A stretch of 64,000 nucleotides of DNA from Methylocystis rosea (GCF_003855495.1 NZ_CP034086.1:1054001-1118000), one strand, 5' to 3'; positions 33,450 through 43,223 are shown, counted from the first letter of the stretch. The notes: generated from the sequence alone by a model not told the origin. Program-made: numbers and translations.

Positions 33450-34910
33450 TTGTTCGAGGGCGCCAGCAAGAGCTATCTGAACCGCAAATCCGTCCACAAG
33501 ATCATCGCCGATCACGCCGCCGAAGGAGACGGCCTCAAGCGCGCGCTTGGTTGGGCGTCGTTGATGTCGCTTGGAGTCGGCGGCATCATTGGCGCCGGCA
33601 TTTTCGTGCTGACCGGCACGGCGGCGGCGAATTACGCCGGGCCCGGCGTCATGATCTCATTCATGCTGTCGGGGCTCGCCTGCGCCTTTGTCGCGCTCTG
33701 CTACGCGGAGCTTGCGTCGCTCATTCCCGTCTCCGGGAGCACCTACACTTACACCTATGTGACGCTCGGCGAGATTTTCGCCTGGATCATCGGCTGGAAT
33801 CTGGTGCTCGAATACGCAGCCGGCGCGGCGACGGTCGCCGTCGGCTGGGCCGGCTACTTCAATCGCGTGATGCAAGGGTTTGGCGTTCATGTGCCGCCCG
33901 AACTGACGACCGCCTTTTTTGCCGATCCGACCGCGCATGGGGCGCCGCCCGGCGCCGTGCATGGCTTGTTCAACGTTCCCGCCGCCGGAATCGTCCTGCT
34001 GCTCACCGCGCTGCTCGTGCGCGGCACGTCCGAGTCGACGCTGTTCAATAACGTCATCGTCGCCATCAAGGTCACTGTCGTGCTGATGGTGATTGTGTTT
34101 GGCGCTGCGCATATCGACCAAGCCAATTGGTCGCCCCTCGTTCCGGAGAACGCCGGCGAGTTCGGCACTTACGGCTGGAGCGGCGTCGTGCGCGGCGCTT
34201 CGGTGGTGTTCTTCGCCTATATCGGATTCGACTCCGTCTCGACTGCCGCGCAGGAGGCGCATAATCCACAACGGGACGTGCCGATCGGCATTATCGGCTC
34301 GCTCATCATCTGCACGATTCTCTACATCGCCGTGGCGGCCGTGGCGACCGGCGTCGTCAACTACAAGGAGCTGGGCGTTCCGGACCCGATGGCGCTGGTC
34401 ATGGATCGCACCGGCGTCTCGTGGCTCGCCTGGGCGGTGAAGCTCGGCGCGCTGGCCGGACTGACGACGGCGATTCTCGTGCTGCTCTACGGACAGACGC
34501 GCATCTTCTTCTCCATGGCGCATGATGGCCTGTTGCCCCCGATCTTTGCGAGGCTTCACCCGGCATGGCGCACGCCCGCCGTAAGCCAAATCCTCGTCGG
34601 GGTGGTTGTGGCGCTCGCGGCGGGTCTGTTGCCGCTCGACATTCTTGGCGAAATGGTGAGCATCGGGACGCTGGCGGCTTTCGCGCTCGTCTGCTTGGCC
34701 GTGCTGCGCCTGCGTCGAATGCACCCGGAAATCAGGCGTCCGTTCCGCGCGCCGGGGATCCCATGGTTGCCGGTCGCCGGCATCTTGTCCTGTTTCGCGC
34801 TGATGGTCGCACTTCCGCTCGACACTTGGCTCCGGTTGCTGATCTGGACCGTCATCGGGATCGCGATCTACCTCCTTTATGGCCTCAAGCACGCCAAACG
34901 CCTCCATTAG
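33450..34910 (+). CDS. APC-superfamily amino acid permease (CAT type)
   Basis: A 486-aa inner-membrane transporter with about 12-14 helices. LGWASLMSLGVGGIIGAGIFVLTG at helix 1 is the amino-acid/polyamine/organocation substrate motif, and FFAYIGFDSVSTAAQEAHNPQRD is the conserved segment of cationic amino acid transporters. The C-terminus RPFRAPGIPWLPVAGILSC is also typical. Starts with TTG at 33450 behind AAAGGGGGA. Substrate is probably a cationic or broad-range amino acid, by family only. Confidence 0.9.
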   Translation: MFEGASKSYLNRKSVHKIIADHAAEGDGLKRALGWASLMSLGVGGIIGAGIFVLTGTAAANYAGPGVMISFMLSGLACAFVALCYAELASLIPVSGSTYTYTYVTLGEIFAWIIGWNLVLEYAAGAATVAVGWAGYFNRVMQGFGVHVPPELTTAFFADPTAHGAPPGAVHGLFNVPAAGIVLLLTALLVRGTSESTLFNNVIVAIKVTVVLMVIVFGAAHIDQANWSPLVPENAGEFGTYGWSGVVRGASVVFFAYIGFDSVSTAAQEAHNPQRDVPIGIIGSLIICTILYIAVAAVATGVVNYKELGVPDPMALVMDRTGVSWLAWAVKLGALAGLTTAILVLLYGQTRIFFSMAHDGLLPPIFARLHPAWRTPAVSQILVGVVVALAAGLLPLDILGEMVSIGTLAAFALVCLAVLRLRRMHPEIRRPFRAPGIPWLPVAGILSCFALMVALPLDTWLRLLIWTVIGIAIYLLYGLKHAKRLH

Positions 34911-35057
34911 GCGGCTGGCGCGACGAGATTGACGTCCTGAAAGCGCAGACGGGGGAACCCTTGGCGGCCGGCGAGGTTACGACTTAGTCCCGATCCTTCG
35001 ACGCAGCGAAAGGAGCGGGGCGTGACCTTTCGGAATGTCGAACGGGGTTCAAGCGAT

Positions 35058-36500
35058 ATGAATGCGCCGGCGATCGTCTGGTTTCGCAATGATTTGCGCA
35101 TCTCTGACAATCCGGCGCTTTTGGCTGCTGCACGATCGGGAGCGCCGCTCGTCGCCCTTTACATCCTGGACGATGAAAGCCCCGGAGAATGGCGCGTCGG
35201 CGCCGCGGCGCGTTGGTGGCTGCACCATTCTCTCGCGGCGCTGTCGCAGAGCCTCGCCCAGCGAGGCGTGCCGCTGACGCTGCGGCGAGGCCGCCCCCAG
35301 TATGTGTTCGAACAGATCATCGCCGAAACCGGCGCCGGAGCCGTTTTTTGGAACAGGCTTTACGAGCCCTGGGCGATCCGGCGAGATGCGGAACTCGAGG
35401 CGCAGCTGCGCGATGATGCTGTAGAAACTCATCTTTTTCAAGACTCTGTGCTCTTCGAGCCGGAAAAGCTTCGCACCAAGCAGGGCGAGAATTTCCGGAT
35501 GTTCACGCCTTTTTGGCGGGCCTGCCTCGCCGCGCCGCCGCCGGACCGGCCCCTTCCGGCGCCCGAAATCCTGCACGCCGCGCCGCTTCCGCCCGACAGC
35601 GACGATCTCGACGCCTGGCGGCTGCTGCCTCAGAACCCCGATTGGGCGATCGGCATGCGCAAGGTCTGGCTCGTCGGCGAGACGGCCGCGCGCGCCGAAC
35701 TTGCAGACTTCGCGCGCCACCATGTCGGCGACTACAAGGTTGAACGCGACTTCATGGGCCGAGTCGGCGTCTCCAGGCTTTCCCCGCATCTGCACTTTGG
35801 CGAATTGTCGCCGCGCGAAGTCTGGCACGCGATCAGCGACCCTGGGAGCATCGGCGGCGAAGCCTATCTGAGAGAGCTTGGCTGGCGGGAGTTCTGCCAC
35901 CACTTGCTGATCTCCCACTGGGACCTGCCGGACCGCCCTTTGGACAGGACCTTCGAGCGCTTTCCCTATCGCGACGACGAGACCTCGCTCGACGCTTGGA
36001 GGAACGGTCAGACCGGCTATCCGCTCGTCGACGCGGCGATGCGCGAATTGTGGATCACGGGCTGGATGCACAATCGCGCGCGTCTGGTTTCGGCAAGCTT
36101 CCTGATCAAGCACCTGCTCATTGACTGGCGGAAGGGGGAGCGCTGGTTCTGGGACACGCTGGTCGACGCCGATCTCGCCAACAACAGCGCCAATTGGCAG
36201 TGGGTGGCGGGCTGCGGCGCCGACGCCGCGCCTTACTTCCGCATCTTCAACCCTTCGCTTCAGGGCGAAAAATTTGATCCGGACGGCGCGTATGTGCGCC
36301 GTTACGTGCCGGAGCTCGCGGGGCTCGACGCCCGCTACATCCATCGTCCGTGGGCGGCGCCAGACGACGTCTTGCGCGCGGCCGGCGTCGTGCTTGGCGT
36401 CACCTATCCGCATCCGATCGTCGACCATGGCGAGGCGCGGGAGCGCGCGCTCGCCGCTTTCGAGGCCGTGCGGGCCCAACCGTCGTTGCGGGAAGCGTAG
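35058..36500 (+). CDS. phr: Deoxyribodipyrimidine photolyase
   Basis: A 480-aa class I cryptochrome/photolyase. The N-terminal antenna domain begins IVWFRNDLRISDNPAL. The FAD domain has SRLSPHLHFGELSPREVWHAI, LRELGWREFCHHLL, WMHNRARLVSASFLIKHLLIDWR and DADLANNSANWQWVAGCGAD, the usual order for light-driven repair of cyclobutane dimers. ATG at 35058 is chosen as the fold begins directly. The last codons overlap the left arm of a repeat at 36480-36540. Confidence 0.93.
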   Translation: MNAPAIVWFRNDLRISDNPALLAAARSGAPLVALYILDDESPGEWRVGAAARWWLHHSLAALSQSLAQRGVPLTLRRGRPQYVFEQIIAETGAGAVFWNRLYEPWAIRRDAELEAQLRDDAVETHLFQDSVLFEPEKLRTKQGENFRMFTPFWRACLAAPPPDRPLPAPEILHAAPLPPDSDDLDAWRLLPQNPDWAIGMRKVWLVGETAARAELADFARHHVGDYKVERDFMGRVGVSRLSPHLHFGELSPREVWHAISDPGSIGGEAYLRELGWREFCHHLLISHWDLPDRPLDRTFERFPYRDDETSLDAWRNGQTGYPLVDAAMRELWITGWMHNRARLVSASFLIKHLLIDWRKGERWFWDTLVDADLANNSANWQWVAGCGADAAPYFRIFNPSLQGEKFDPDGAYVRRYVPELAGLDARYIHRPWAAPDDVLRAAGVVLGVTYPHPIVDHGEARERALAAFEAVRAQPSLREA

Positions 36501-36540
36501 CGGCAAAGCCAGGAAACGAAGCCGACGCTCGCAATGACGG
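36480..36540. repeat. REP-like imperfect palindrome at the end of phr
   Basis: CCGTCGTTGCG (36480-36490) and CGCAATGACGG (36530-36540) are inverted repeats matching at 10 of 11 positions. The CCGTCATTGCGAGCG type sequence is a common dispersed palindromic element in alphaproteobacteria. The left arm encodes the last residues of the photolyase. Confidence 0.5.
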
Positions 36541-36607
36541 CTCCTGCGCTGCGCCAGAATGACGCGAGCGCTCGCCAATGTCGCCGCGACCCGGTAAAGC
36601 CGGCGGC

Positions 36608-37630
36608 ATGTCTCACGCCGTTCATCCCTTTGAAGAAATCCGTATCCTGTTGGCGGCTCTGCCAGGCCCGGATCTGCATGCCGCGGCGGCGGTCCGCGCG
36701 CGCGACGGCCGGCTCACCAAGCCGCCCGGCGCGCTCGGTCGTCTCGAAGAGATCGTCGAATGGCTCGCAGCCTGGCAGGGCAGGGCGGCGCCCGCGATCG
36801 AGCGCCCGCTCGTCGCGGTTTTCGCCGCCAATCACGGCGTCGTGGCGCAGGGGGTTTCGGCCTTCCCGGCGAGCGTCACGCAACAGATGGTGGCGAATTT
36901 TCTCACTGGCGGCGCGGCGATCAATCAGATCTGCAAGTCCTATGGCGTCGGCCTGAAGGTCTATGAGCTGGCGCTCGAACGGCCGACGGCAGATTTTACT
37001 GTGGCGCCGGCCATGGACGAGCGCGAAGCGGCGGCGACCTTCGCCTATGGGATGGAGGCGATCCAGGGCGATATCGATCTCCTGGCCCCAGGCGAGATGG
37101 GCATTGGCAATACGACGAGCGCGGCGGCGATCTATGCCGCGCTTTACGGCGGGCCCGCCTCGCGCTGGACCGGACGCGGCACGGGCGTCGACGACGCTGG
37201 GCTTTCGCGCAAGAACGCTGCAATCGACGCCGCGCTGGCGTTGCATGCGCGGGATCTCTCCGATCCTTTAGAAATCCTGCGCCGGCTTGGCGGGCGGGAG
37301 ATCGCGGCGATGATGGGCGCCATCGCCGCCGCCCGCCTCAACCGCATTCCCGTGGTGCTTGACGGCTATGTCGCCTGCGCCGCCGCCGCGCTGCTCCACG
37401 CTATCGCGCCCGAGTCGATCGCCCATTGCTTAGCGGGCCATGTCTCGGCGGAGGGGGCGCATCGCGACGTTCTGACGCGGCTTGGCAAACGCCCGCTGCT
37501 CGATCTCGACATGCGGCTGGGCGAAGGCTCGGGCGCGGCGCTGGCCATTGGCCTGATTAAAGCGGCGCTTGCGTGTCACAGCGACATGGCCACGTTCGAT
37601 AGCGCGGGCGTTTCGGAAAAATCAGTATAA
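36608..37630 (+). CDS. cobT: Nicotinate-nucleotide-dimethylbenzimidazole phosphoribosyltransferase
   Basis: A 340-aa enzyme that makes alpha-ribazole phosphate from nicotinate mononucleotide and dimethylbenzimidazole for cobalamin's lower ligand. Family motifs are TKPPGALGRLEEI, FAANHGVVAQGVSAFP, GEMGIGNTTSAAAI, and GEGSGAALAIGLIKAAL near the C-terminus carrying the catalytic Glu. ATG at 36608 is preferred to one at 36578, though the ribosome site is weak for both. Works with CobS (13.6 kb). Confidence 0.94.
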   Translation: MSHAVHPFEEIRILLAALPGPDLHAAAAVRARDGRLTKPPGALGRLEEIVEWLAAWQGRAAPAIERPLVAVFAANHGVVAQGVSAFPASVTQQMVANFLTGGAAINQICKSYGVGLKVYELALERPTADFTVAPAMDEREAAATFAYGMEAIQGDIDLLAPGEMGIGNTTSAAAIYAALYGGPASRWTGRGTGVDDAGLSRKNAAIDAALALHARDLSDPLEILRRLGGREIAAMMGAIAAARLNRIPVVLDGYVACAAAALLHAIAPESIAHCLAGHVSAEGAHRDVLTRLGKRPLLDLDMRLGEGSGAALAIGLIKAALACHSDMATFDSAGVSEKSV

Positions 37631-37729
37631 TTGCGATTGCCTCGCTTCTTCTCAAGAAACTGTCACATAGGCATGTGCATTGAAGTCCGACCGACGGCGC
37701 GCAGCTGGCGCCATAAGGAGCCCGGTTGC

Positions 37730-38683
37730 ATGAGTTCAAACCTTACATCCCACGTTGCGGCGATCATTTTGGTGGCGGCGCTCGTGGCGGCGCTGACCTT
37801 TCATCTCACCCGGATCTTGACTCCGCAGAGGCTACTTCATCTGGCGTATGCCGCCGCCGCGCTCGGGCTGATCTATCTCCTGGGCGACGCCGCGTTCGGC
37901 TGGAGCTTCGCCGGCGCGGGCGTGCTGCTCTGGGCCTATCTGGCGCTTTTCCTTCTTGCCGCAGCCCAGGCGGTCCGTCGCCGCATGACGCTGGGCGCGA
38001 TTGGCCTGCCATGGCTGTCGGCGCTGATTCAGCTCGGGGTCGTCGCCTATATGTTTGCCCCTCTATCATTCCAGAAGCCGCCGGTGACGGCGGCGCTGTT
38101 CCTGTATTTCGCCTTCGAGGCGCTGGTCTGGCTGCGCGGAAGCGAGCCGGAAGAGCAGCACACGCGCGCCGCGGATGGTCGGGAGCGGCCGGCGCTCGTT
38201 CCCCCTAAGCGCCGACGCGGACTTGCCGAGGCCTCGCTTGTCGCAGCCGCTCTCGCGATCGCCTATTTGCTCTTCGTGGGACCCCCTGGGCCCAATGTCG
38301 GACCCGATTCGTCGACGGCGCAGCTGCAGGAGCCCCAACCCGAGCAGACTGGCGAATCCGCCGAGCCAACCGAACCTGCAGCGGCCGTCGCGCAGACCGA
38401 GCCCGCGGCGTCGGACGCTGCGCCGAAAGCGGAGAGTGAGGCCAGCCAATCGACGGAGCCCGCTGCTCAGGTCGCGGCCAATGAGACTGCGGTCCCTCCC
38501 GCACCCGCCGTGGACAGCGGAACGTATACGGCGCGCGCGGGGGACACGTTTAAATCCATCGCCAGGCGGCTCTATGGCGCAACCAGCAAATGGCGCGCGA
38601 TCGCCGAGCGCAATCCCGATCTAAAGTCGAAAAAGCTGCGCGCCGGTCAGCTCGTCAATCTGCCGTCAGCGCCGACGCGATGA
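37730..38683 (+). CDS. Membrane protein with C-terminal LysM domain
   Basis: A 317-aa protein. It has four or five hydrophobic helices in residues 5-140 and one more near 185-200, then an acidic, Ala/Pro/Glu-rich linker (about 205-265), and a LysM domain at about 268-315 (TYTARAGDTFKSIARRLYG ... IAERNPDLKSKKLRAGQLVNLP). The LysM part should reach the periplasm and touch peptidoglycan. ATG at 37730 follows AAGGAG. No close family name is known to me. Confidence 0.8.
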   Translation: MSSNLTSHVAAIILVAALVAALTFHLTRILTPQRLLHLAYAAAALGLIYLLGDAAFGWSFAGAGVLLWAYLALFLLAAAQAVRRRMTLGAIGLPWLSALIQLGVVAYMFAPLSFQKPPVTAALFLYFAFEALVWLRGSEPEEQHTRAADGRERPALVPPKRRRGLAEASLVAAALAIAYLLFVGPPGPNVGPDSSTAQLQEPQPEQTGESAEPTEPAAAVAQTEPAASDAAPKAESEASQSTEPAAQVAANETAVPPAPAVDSGTYTARAGDTFKSIARRLYGATSKWRAIAERNPDLKSKKLRAGQLVNLPSAPTR

Positions 38684-38703
38684 AGTGAGGGAGATAGCGT
38701 GAA

Positions 38704-38734
38704 GTCTCGGCGGCTCTTGTCGAACCGCCGAGAC
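38704..38734. terminator. Hairpin between convergent genes
   Basis: A perfect 10-bp stem, GTCTCGGCGG (38704-38713) and CCGCCGAGAC (38725-38734), lies between the LysM gene and the convergent crystallin-like gene. No long T-run; probably a bidirectional terminator. Confidence 0.6.
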
Positions 38735-38757
38735 GCTGAGATCGACTCCCCGCTAAA

Positions 38758-39138
38758 TCAGCACATGCAGAGCGCTTCGGACGCCTGATCGTTCCAGCGG
38801 TCGCCGACGTAACGGTAGCTTCTGTTTGAACGAAATCTCGAGCCGCCCTGATTGACGTGCTGCCATAATGTGAGCGTGCAGCCGTCCTTCACGCGGAACG
38901 ACGAAACATGATCGTTCCACGACGGATTGTAGATCGTGCTTTCACACCCGCCGCCGTGGCCATTCGTCGTGCACCCGAGACTTTCGCCGCGCACCATCTT
39001 CATCCGCTCAAAATTGTGGAGCGTGTAGCCGGAGCCGCCATAGTCTCGATGCTGGAAAATCCGGCAGGTCGCTTGCGCGCTGGCCGGAAAAAACAAGAGG
39101 GCCGCCGTGAGGGCGGCCGCTGTATAGCAAGCCTTCAT
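38758..39138 (-). CDS. Secreted beta/gamma-crystallin-like protein
   Basis: A 126-aa secreted protein. The signal peptide ends near residue 23 (ASAQA-T). The mature part has CRIFQHRDYGGSGYTL and LWQHVNQGGSRFRS, each followed by a Greek-key-like stretch, and the Ca-binding type sequence WNDHVSSF, which fits the (N/D)(N/D)XX(S/T)S crystallin consensus; WNDQASEAL nearly fits it. Six or more Cys suggest disulfides. Related bacterial proteins include I36-type peptidase inhibitors, so the function may be inhibition or Ca binding. A single gene between hairpins. Confidence 0.7.
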   Translation of the reverse strand: MKACYTAAALTAALLFFPASAQATCRIFQHRDYGGSGYTLHNFERMKMVRGESLGCTTNGHGGGCESTIYNPSWNDHVSSFRVKDGCTLTLWQHVNQGGSRFRSNRSYRYVGDRWNDQASEALCMC

Positions 39139-39176
39139 CTCAAACTCTCCGAAAAAGAAATTTAAATAGTCCGCAT

Positions 39177-39194
39177 CAGCACGTTAACGTGCTG
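39177..39194. promoter_or_regulatory. 18-bp perfect palindrome
   Basis: A perfect palindrome centred between 39185 and 39186 (CAGCACGTT/AACGTGCTG). It sits 39-56 bases before the crystallin-like start and just after the end of ygfA. It could be an operator for the former or part of a terminator for the latter. Confidence 0.45.
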
Positions 39195-39215
39195 CGTTCT
39201 AATTGGTTCCGCGCT

Positions 39216-39818
39216 CTAGGCGGCGGCGGTGGCGAACCGCAGCGTCTCCTGCTCGGTCATGACGGCGTCGAGCCGCTGGTCATGCGGTTCGATCGGCACA
39301 TGGTCGGCTTCCTGGCAGGAATAGGCGACGCCGACGGCGATGACCGGCTTTTTGGCGCGAAGGGTCGAGAGCGTGGCGTCATAGATGCCGCCGCCATAGC
39401 CCAGCCGAAAACCGCGGCGATCGAAGGCGGCGAGCGGCGAAAACACAATATCGGGGTCGTATGCAGGCTTGTCGTCGCAAGGCTCGGACAGGCCGAACGG
39501 CCCTTTGACGAGGTCGTCGCCCGGCGCGAAGGCGCGAAACACCAAGGGATGACGCACCTTGTGCATGACCGGCAGCGTCACGCAAAAACCTGCGGCTGTG
39601 AGGGCGTCGATGAGCGGTCGGGTGTTCAACTCGCTGCGGATCGGCCAATAGACGGAAACGACGGGCGGCGCGTTCAGTTTCGCATCGCGCGCAATGCCGG
39701 CGACGAGCGCGACGCCCTGGCGCGCGATGGAAGCGGCCGCCTCATGCGCTTCCTGCGGCGCGATGAGATCGCGGCGCGCCAGCGAACGGCGCCGCAGCTC
39801 GGCTTTCAAATCGCTCAT
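39216..39818 (-). CDS. ygfA: 5-formyltetrahydrofolate cyclo-ligase
   Basis: A 200-aa enzyme converting 5-formyltetrahydrofolate to methenyltetrahydrofolate with ATP. SDLKAELRRRSLARRD is the N-terminal motif, SVYWPIRSELNTRPLI the middle, and FRLGYGGGIYDATL the Gly-rich nucleotide/phosphate motif. The start is ATG 39818; the frame continues open upstream to 39986, but that stretch is the 6S RNA. Adjacent 6S RNA and ygfA is a conserved proteobacterial arrangement. Confidence 0.93.
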   Translation of the reverse strand: MSDLKAELRRRSLARRDLIAPQEAHEAAASIARQGVALVAGIARDAKLNAPPVVSVYWPIRSELNTRPLIDALTAAGFCVTLPVMHKVRHPLVFRAFAPGDDLVKGPFGLSEPCDDKPAYDPDIVFSPLAAFDRRGFRLGYGGGIYDATLSTLRAKKPVIAVGVAYSCQEADHVPIEPHDQRLDAVMTEQETLRFATAAA

Positions 39819-39841
39819 GCGAGAGCAATAACAGGGAAGGA

Positions 39842-39989
39842 GAGTGCGGGCCACAAGAGCCGTGGGACATCGATCCCGGGAACCTACAACGTAGGTGGGC
39901 GCCATATGACCAAGCCCACGGGCGAGGCCAGGGACAGCTCCCATAAGGATCGATAAGGCCCCGGGGAATAATAGTCCTGCACGCACCCC
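39842..39989 (-). ncRNA. ssrS: 6S RNA
   Basis: On the minus strand the closing stem is GGGTGCG (39988-39982) with CGCACTC (39848-39842, one G-U pair). Conserved-looking blocks lie between, such as GGGGCCTTATCGATCC and GGTTCCCGGGATCGATGTCCC with a terminal CCTACGTTGTAGG hairpin. About 148 nt, near the expected length, and just upstream of ygfA, its usual place. 6S RNA binds the RNA polymerase housekeeping holoenzyme. Ends are estimated from the stem. Confidence 0.8.
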
Positions 39990-40077
39990 GCAGCGCCGCC
40001 CAATGAATGTAGCGCTATGCGCGGCCGGGCGCCAGTGGCGTCTGCGAGTTTCGCCAGAGCAGGTTCCGAGAAAACGC

Positions 40078-40800
40078 TTAAGCGAGCGCCAACTCCTTTG
40101 GCGCGGACCTTTCGCGTTCTTTTCTCTCCACTGGGAGGCGCTCGATCCGCGTCAGCGTAAACAGACCGAAGGGCGCCAGCGGGCGGCGTTCGACGAGCTT
40201 CATTTGCGGATTCTGGTCAATCCAGTCGCCGATGATCGACCAGGGAAATTGCGGCCGCCAGCCGAGCTTCGGCGCCATATGGCGGTCGAGCCAAGCCTCG
40301 AACAGCGCGATGGCGTCGTCCTTGCCGCTCACATGGTTGACCAGCACGATCTCGCCGCCCGGCCGCAGCACGCGCGCGAGTTCGTCGAGCATGGCTTGAG
40401 GCTCCGGCACGACCGTCAGGACGTAAGGCGCTACGACGCAGCCGAAACTCGCGTCGGAGAACGCCATTCGCGTCGCATCCATTTTCACGAGGCCGGCGAC
40501 ATGGCCGAGACGCTCGCGGCGCACGCGCTGCGCGGCGCGGCGCAGCATCGGCTCCGACAGATCGACGCCGACGACCTGCGCATTGGACGAAAACATCGGC
40601 AGTTCGAGTCCCGTTCCGACGCCGACGTCGAGGATCGGTCCGCACGTGTTGGAGGCGGCCGCGGCGGCGGCGCGACGGCCTGGCTTCAACAGAATGTCGA
40701 AAGTCAGATCATATATCGGCGCCCAGCGCGCATAAGCGGCCTCGACATTGCTGTTGTCGAGCGTTTCGACTTCGGGCAAAAAATTCCTTGCTTCGCTCAT
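40078..40800 (-). CDS. pmtA: PmtA-like phospholipid N-methyltransferase
   Basis: A 240-aa class I SAM methyltransferase. [22 protein letters not shown] is the N-terminal PmtA-type segment, and [15 protein letters not shown] is SAM motif I, followed by [14 protein letters not shown] and [16 protein letters not shown]. The Rhodobacter-type PmtA methylates phosphatidylethanolamine toward phosphatidylcholine at the membrane. Its ATG overlaps the end of mnmA by four bases, so the two are co-transcribed. The exact substrate is inferred from family. Confidence 0.82.
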   Translation of the reverse strand: MSEARNFLPEVETLDNSNVEAAYARWAPIYDLTFDILLKPGRRAAAAAASNTCGPILDVGVGTGLELPMFSSNAQVVGVDLSEPMLRRAAQRVRRERLGHVAGLVKMDATRMAFSDASFGCVVAPYVLTVVPEPQAMLDELARVLRPGGEIVLVNHVSGKDDAIALFEAWLDRHMAPKLGWRPQFPWSIIGDWIDQNPQMKLVERRPLAPFGLFTLTRIERLPVERKERERSAPKELALA

Positions 40801-42029
40801 CGAGGCGCCCTTCGCACTTCTGCGGCGCGCAGCGGCGGCGCCTTTGATGCCATCGTCATCGCTGCAGGCTCGATCCCGGCGATAAATCCGCCGCCGAGCA
40901 CGCGCGCTTCATTTTCGTCTGCGTCGTAGAAGACGCACGCCTGCCCAGGCGAGACGCCGAATTCGCTCGCCGCGAAGACGACCAGCGCGCCGCCGTCGCC
41001 GCCCGGGATCAATCGCGCGGGGACTGGCGGCCGCGTCGAGCGCACGCGCGCCATAATGTCGAGGCCCTCGGGCGGCAGGGAAGAGAGCGCGCCGTCGCCA
41101 ATCCAGTTTACGTCGCGTAGCTGCACCGCGCGCGTGTCCAGCGCCTCGCGCGGGCCGACCACGACCTGAGCCTTCGCGGCGTCAAGACGCAAGACGTAAA
41201 GCGGTTCCGCGTCGCGGCCGGCGACTTTTGCGCCCAGCCCCAGGCCGCGGCGCTGCCCGATGGTGTAGTGGATGACGCCGGCGTGGCGTCCCAGCACACG
41301 GCCGTCGAGGTGCACGATCTCGCCGGGCACCACCGAAGCTGGCGCAAGCTTCTCGACGACGTCTGTATAGCGCCCCGTCGGGACGAAGCAGATGTCTTGG
41401 CTGTCCGGCTTATCGGCGACCTCGAGTCCGAAGCGACGGGCCATGTCGCGAACTTCGGCCTTGGCATAATCGCCGAGCGGAAAGCGCAGCATCCGCAGCT
41501 GCTCGCGGGTCGTCGCGAAAAGGAAATAGCTCTGGTCGCGCGCCGCATCCTTGGCGCGGTAGAGCGCACGGCCGCCGCGTCCGTCGTCTCGGGCGGAAAT
41601 GTAATGGCCGGTCGCGAGCGCGTGCGCGCCGAGGTCCTTCGCCGTCTCCATGAGATCGGCGAATTTGATGAACTGGTTGCAGGCGACGCAGGGCACGGGA
41701 GTCTCGCCGCTGGCGTAGCTCGCGGCGAATTCGTCAATCACCTTCTCGCGAAACTTGCTCTCGTAATCGAGAACGAAGTGCGGAATGCCCAGTCGCGCCG
41801 CAACATTTCGCGCATCGTGGATGTCGCGCCCCGCGCAGCAGGCGCCCTTGCGGTGCGTGGCTTCCCCGTGATCATAAAGCTGCATCGTGACGCCCACGAC
41901 GTCGTAGCCCTGCTCCTGCAGCAGAGCGGCGACGACGCTGGAGTCGACGCCGCCCGACATGGCGACGACAACCCGCGTCTCGCGCGGCGAGGAAGGCTGC
42001 GGCGCATGATCCGATACGCTATTCGTCAT
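40797..42029 (-). CDS. mnmA: tRNA-specific 2-thiouridylase MnmA
   Basis: A 410-aa enzyme that adds sulfur to U34 of Lys, Glu and Gln tRNAs. The ATP PP-loop is [14 protein letters not shown], catalytic cysteines are in [13 protein letters not shown] and [13 protein letters not shown], and [23 protein letters not shown] and PGQACVFYD follow as in the family. The 30-residue extra length is at the variable N-terminus and C-terminus. Followed by pmtA with an overlapping start. Confidence 0.95.
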   Translation of the reverse strand: MTNSVSDHAPQPSSPRETRVVVAMSGGVDSSVVAALLQEQGYDVVGVTMQLYDHGEATHRKGACCAGRDIHDARNVAARLGIPHFVLDYESKFREKVIDEFAASYASGETPVPCVACNQFIKFADLMETAKDLGAHALATGHYISARDDGRGGRALYRAKDAARDQSYFLFATTREQLRMLRFPLGDYAKAEVRDMARRFGLEVADKPDSQDICFVPTGRYTDVVEKLAPASVVPGEIVHLDGRVLGRHAGVIHYTIGQRRGLGLGAKVAGRDAEPLYVLRLDAAKAQVVVGPREALDTRAVQLRDVNWIGDGALSSLPPEGLDIMARVRSTRPPVPARLIPGGDGGALVVFAASEFGVSPGQACVFYDADENEARVLGGGFIAGIEPAAMTMASKAPPLRAAEVRRAPR

Positions 42030-42259
42030 TTTCGGAAGCGACGCCTGTTTTTATACGGAAAGTGGGGCGAGATGGTGAAGGCGCAAAAGCCTCGGCCCGC
42101 CGCGCATCGGTGAGGCCGCTGTCACCATTTAGAGCATTACCCGTCCAAGAGGCAATCCTGTCGAAGTTTTTCGACGATCCGACATTCTGGCGTCATATTG
42201 TTCGCAGCCGCCAACGCTGCTATGACGCCGCGGCGTTTAAGGCGCGGGGATGGATTTAA

Positions 42260-43201
42260 ATGGCGGCGATGAAACTCCTGGCGGGCAACTCCAACAGGCC
42301 GCTGGCGGAGGCGATCGCCGCCCACCTGGGCGTTCAGCTCTGTCGCGCCCAGGTTCGCCGCTTCGCCGACCAGGAAATCTGGGTCGAAATCTTGGAGAAT
42401 GTGCGGGGGCAGGACACGTTCGTGATCCAGTCCACATCCGCGCCGGCAAACGACCACCTGATGGAGCTCCTGATCATGATCGACGCGCTGCGCCGCGCCT
42501 CGGCGCGTCGCATCACGGCGGTCATTCCCTATTTCGGCTACGCCCGCCAGGACCGCAAACAGGGGCCGCGCACGCCGATCTCGGCCAAGCTTGTCAGTAA
42601 TCTGATCACGCGGGCGGGCGCGGACCGCGTTCTCACCGTGGATCTACACGCTGGCCAGGTTCAGGGCTTCTTTGACATTCCAACGGACAATCTCTTCGCC
42701 GCGCCGGTCATTGTGGCGGACATCAAGTCCCACCTTGAGCTCAAGAATGTCATGGTCGTGTCGCCGGACGTCGGCGGCGTGGTGCGCGCGCGGGCGCTGG
42801 CGAAGCGCATCGACGCGCCGCTCGCCATCGTCGACAAGCGCCGCGAGCGGGCCGGCGACTCTGAGGTCATGAACATCATCGGCGACGTGAGCGGACACAA
42901 TTGCATCCTCATCGACGATATCGTCGATTCGGGCGGAACGCTGTGCAACGCCGCCGAAGCCCTGCTCGCGGCGGGTGCCGGCTCCGTCTACGCCTTCATC
43001 ACCCATGGCGTGCTGTCGGGCGCGGCGGCGGAGCGCATCGCCAACTCTAAGCTGAAGCAGCTTGTCGTCACCGACACGATCCGCGCGACGGCCGCGGTCG
43101 AATCCGCCCCGAACATCCGCGTCATTCCGATCGGCCATCTGATCGGCGAGGCGATCGCCCGAACCGCCAGGGAAGAGAGCGTCTCCAGCCTGTTCGACTA
43201 G
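42260..43201 (+). CDS. prs: Ribose-phosphate pyrophosphokinase
   Basis: A 313-aa PRPP synthetase that makes PRPP from ribose-5-phosphate and [71 protein letters not shown], and the PRPP-binding [18 protein letters not shown] are all in order. The ATG at 42260 follows GGGGA; a second ATG lies three codons in. Transcribed alone. Confidence 0.96.
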   Translation: MAAMKLLAGNSNRPLAEAIAAHLGVQLCRAQVRRFADQEIWVEILENVRGQDTFVIQSTSAPANDHLMELLIMIDALRRASARRITAVIPYFGYARQDRKQGPRTPISAKLVSNLITRAGADRVLTVDLHAGQVQGFFDIPTDNLFAAPVIVADIKSHLELKNVMVVSPDVGGVVRARALAKRIDAPLAIVDKRRERAGDSEVMNIIGDVSGHNCILIDDIVDSGGTLCNAAEALLAAGAGSVYAFITHGVLSGAAAERIANSKLKQLVVTDTIRATAAVESAPNIRVIPIGHLIGEAIARTAREESVSSLFD

Positions 43202-43223
43202 ATGTTCCGCCGAACTGCCTCAG

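Noticed and set aside
35049..36578. Open frame of 509 codons on the minus strand
   Set aside because: Antisense to phr, which has clear photolyase motifs on the plus strand.
39819..39986. N-terminal extension of ygfA
   Set aside because: The sequence is explained by the 6S RNA; family proteins start near MSDLKAEL at 39818.
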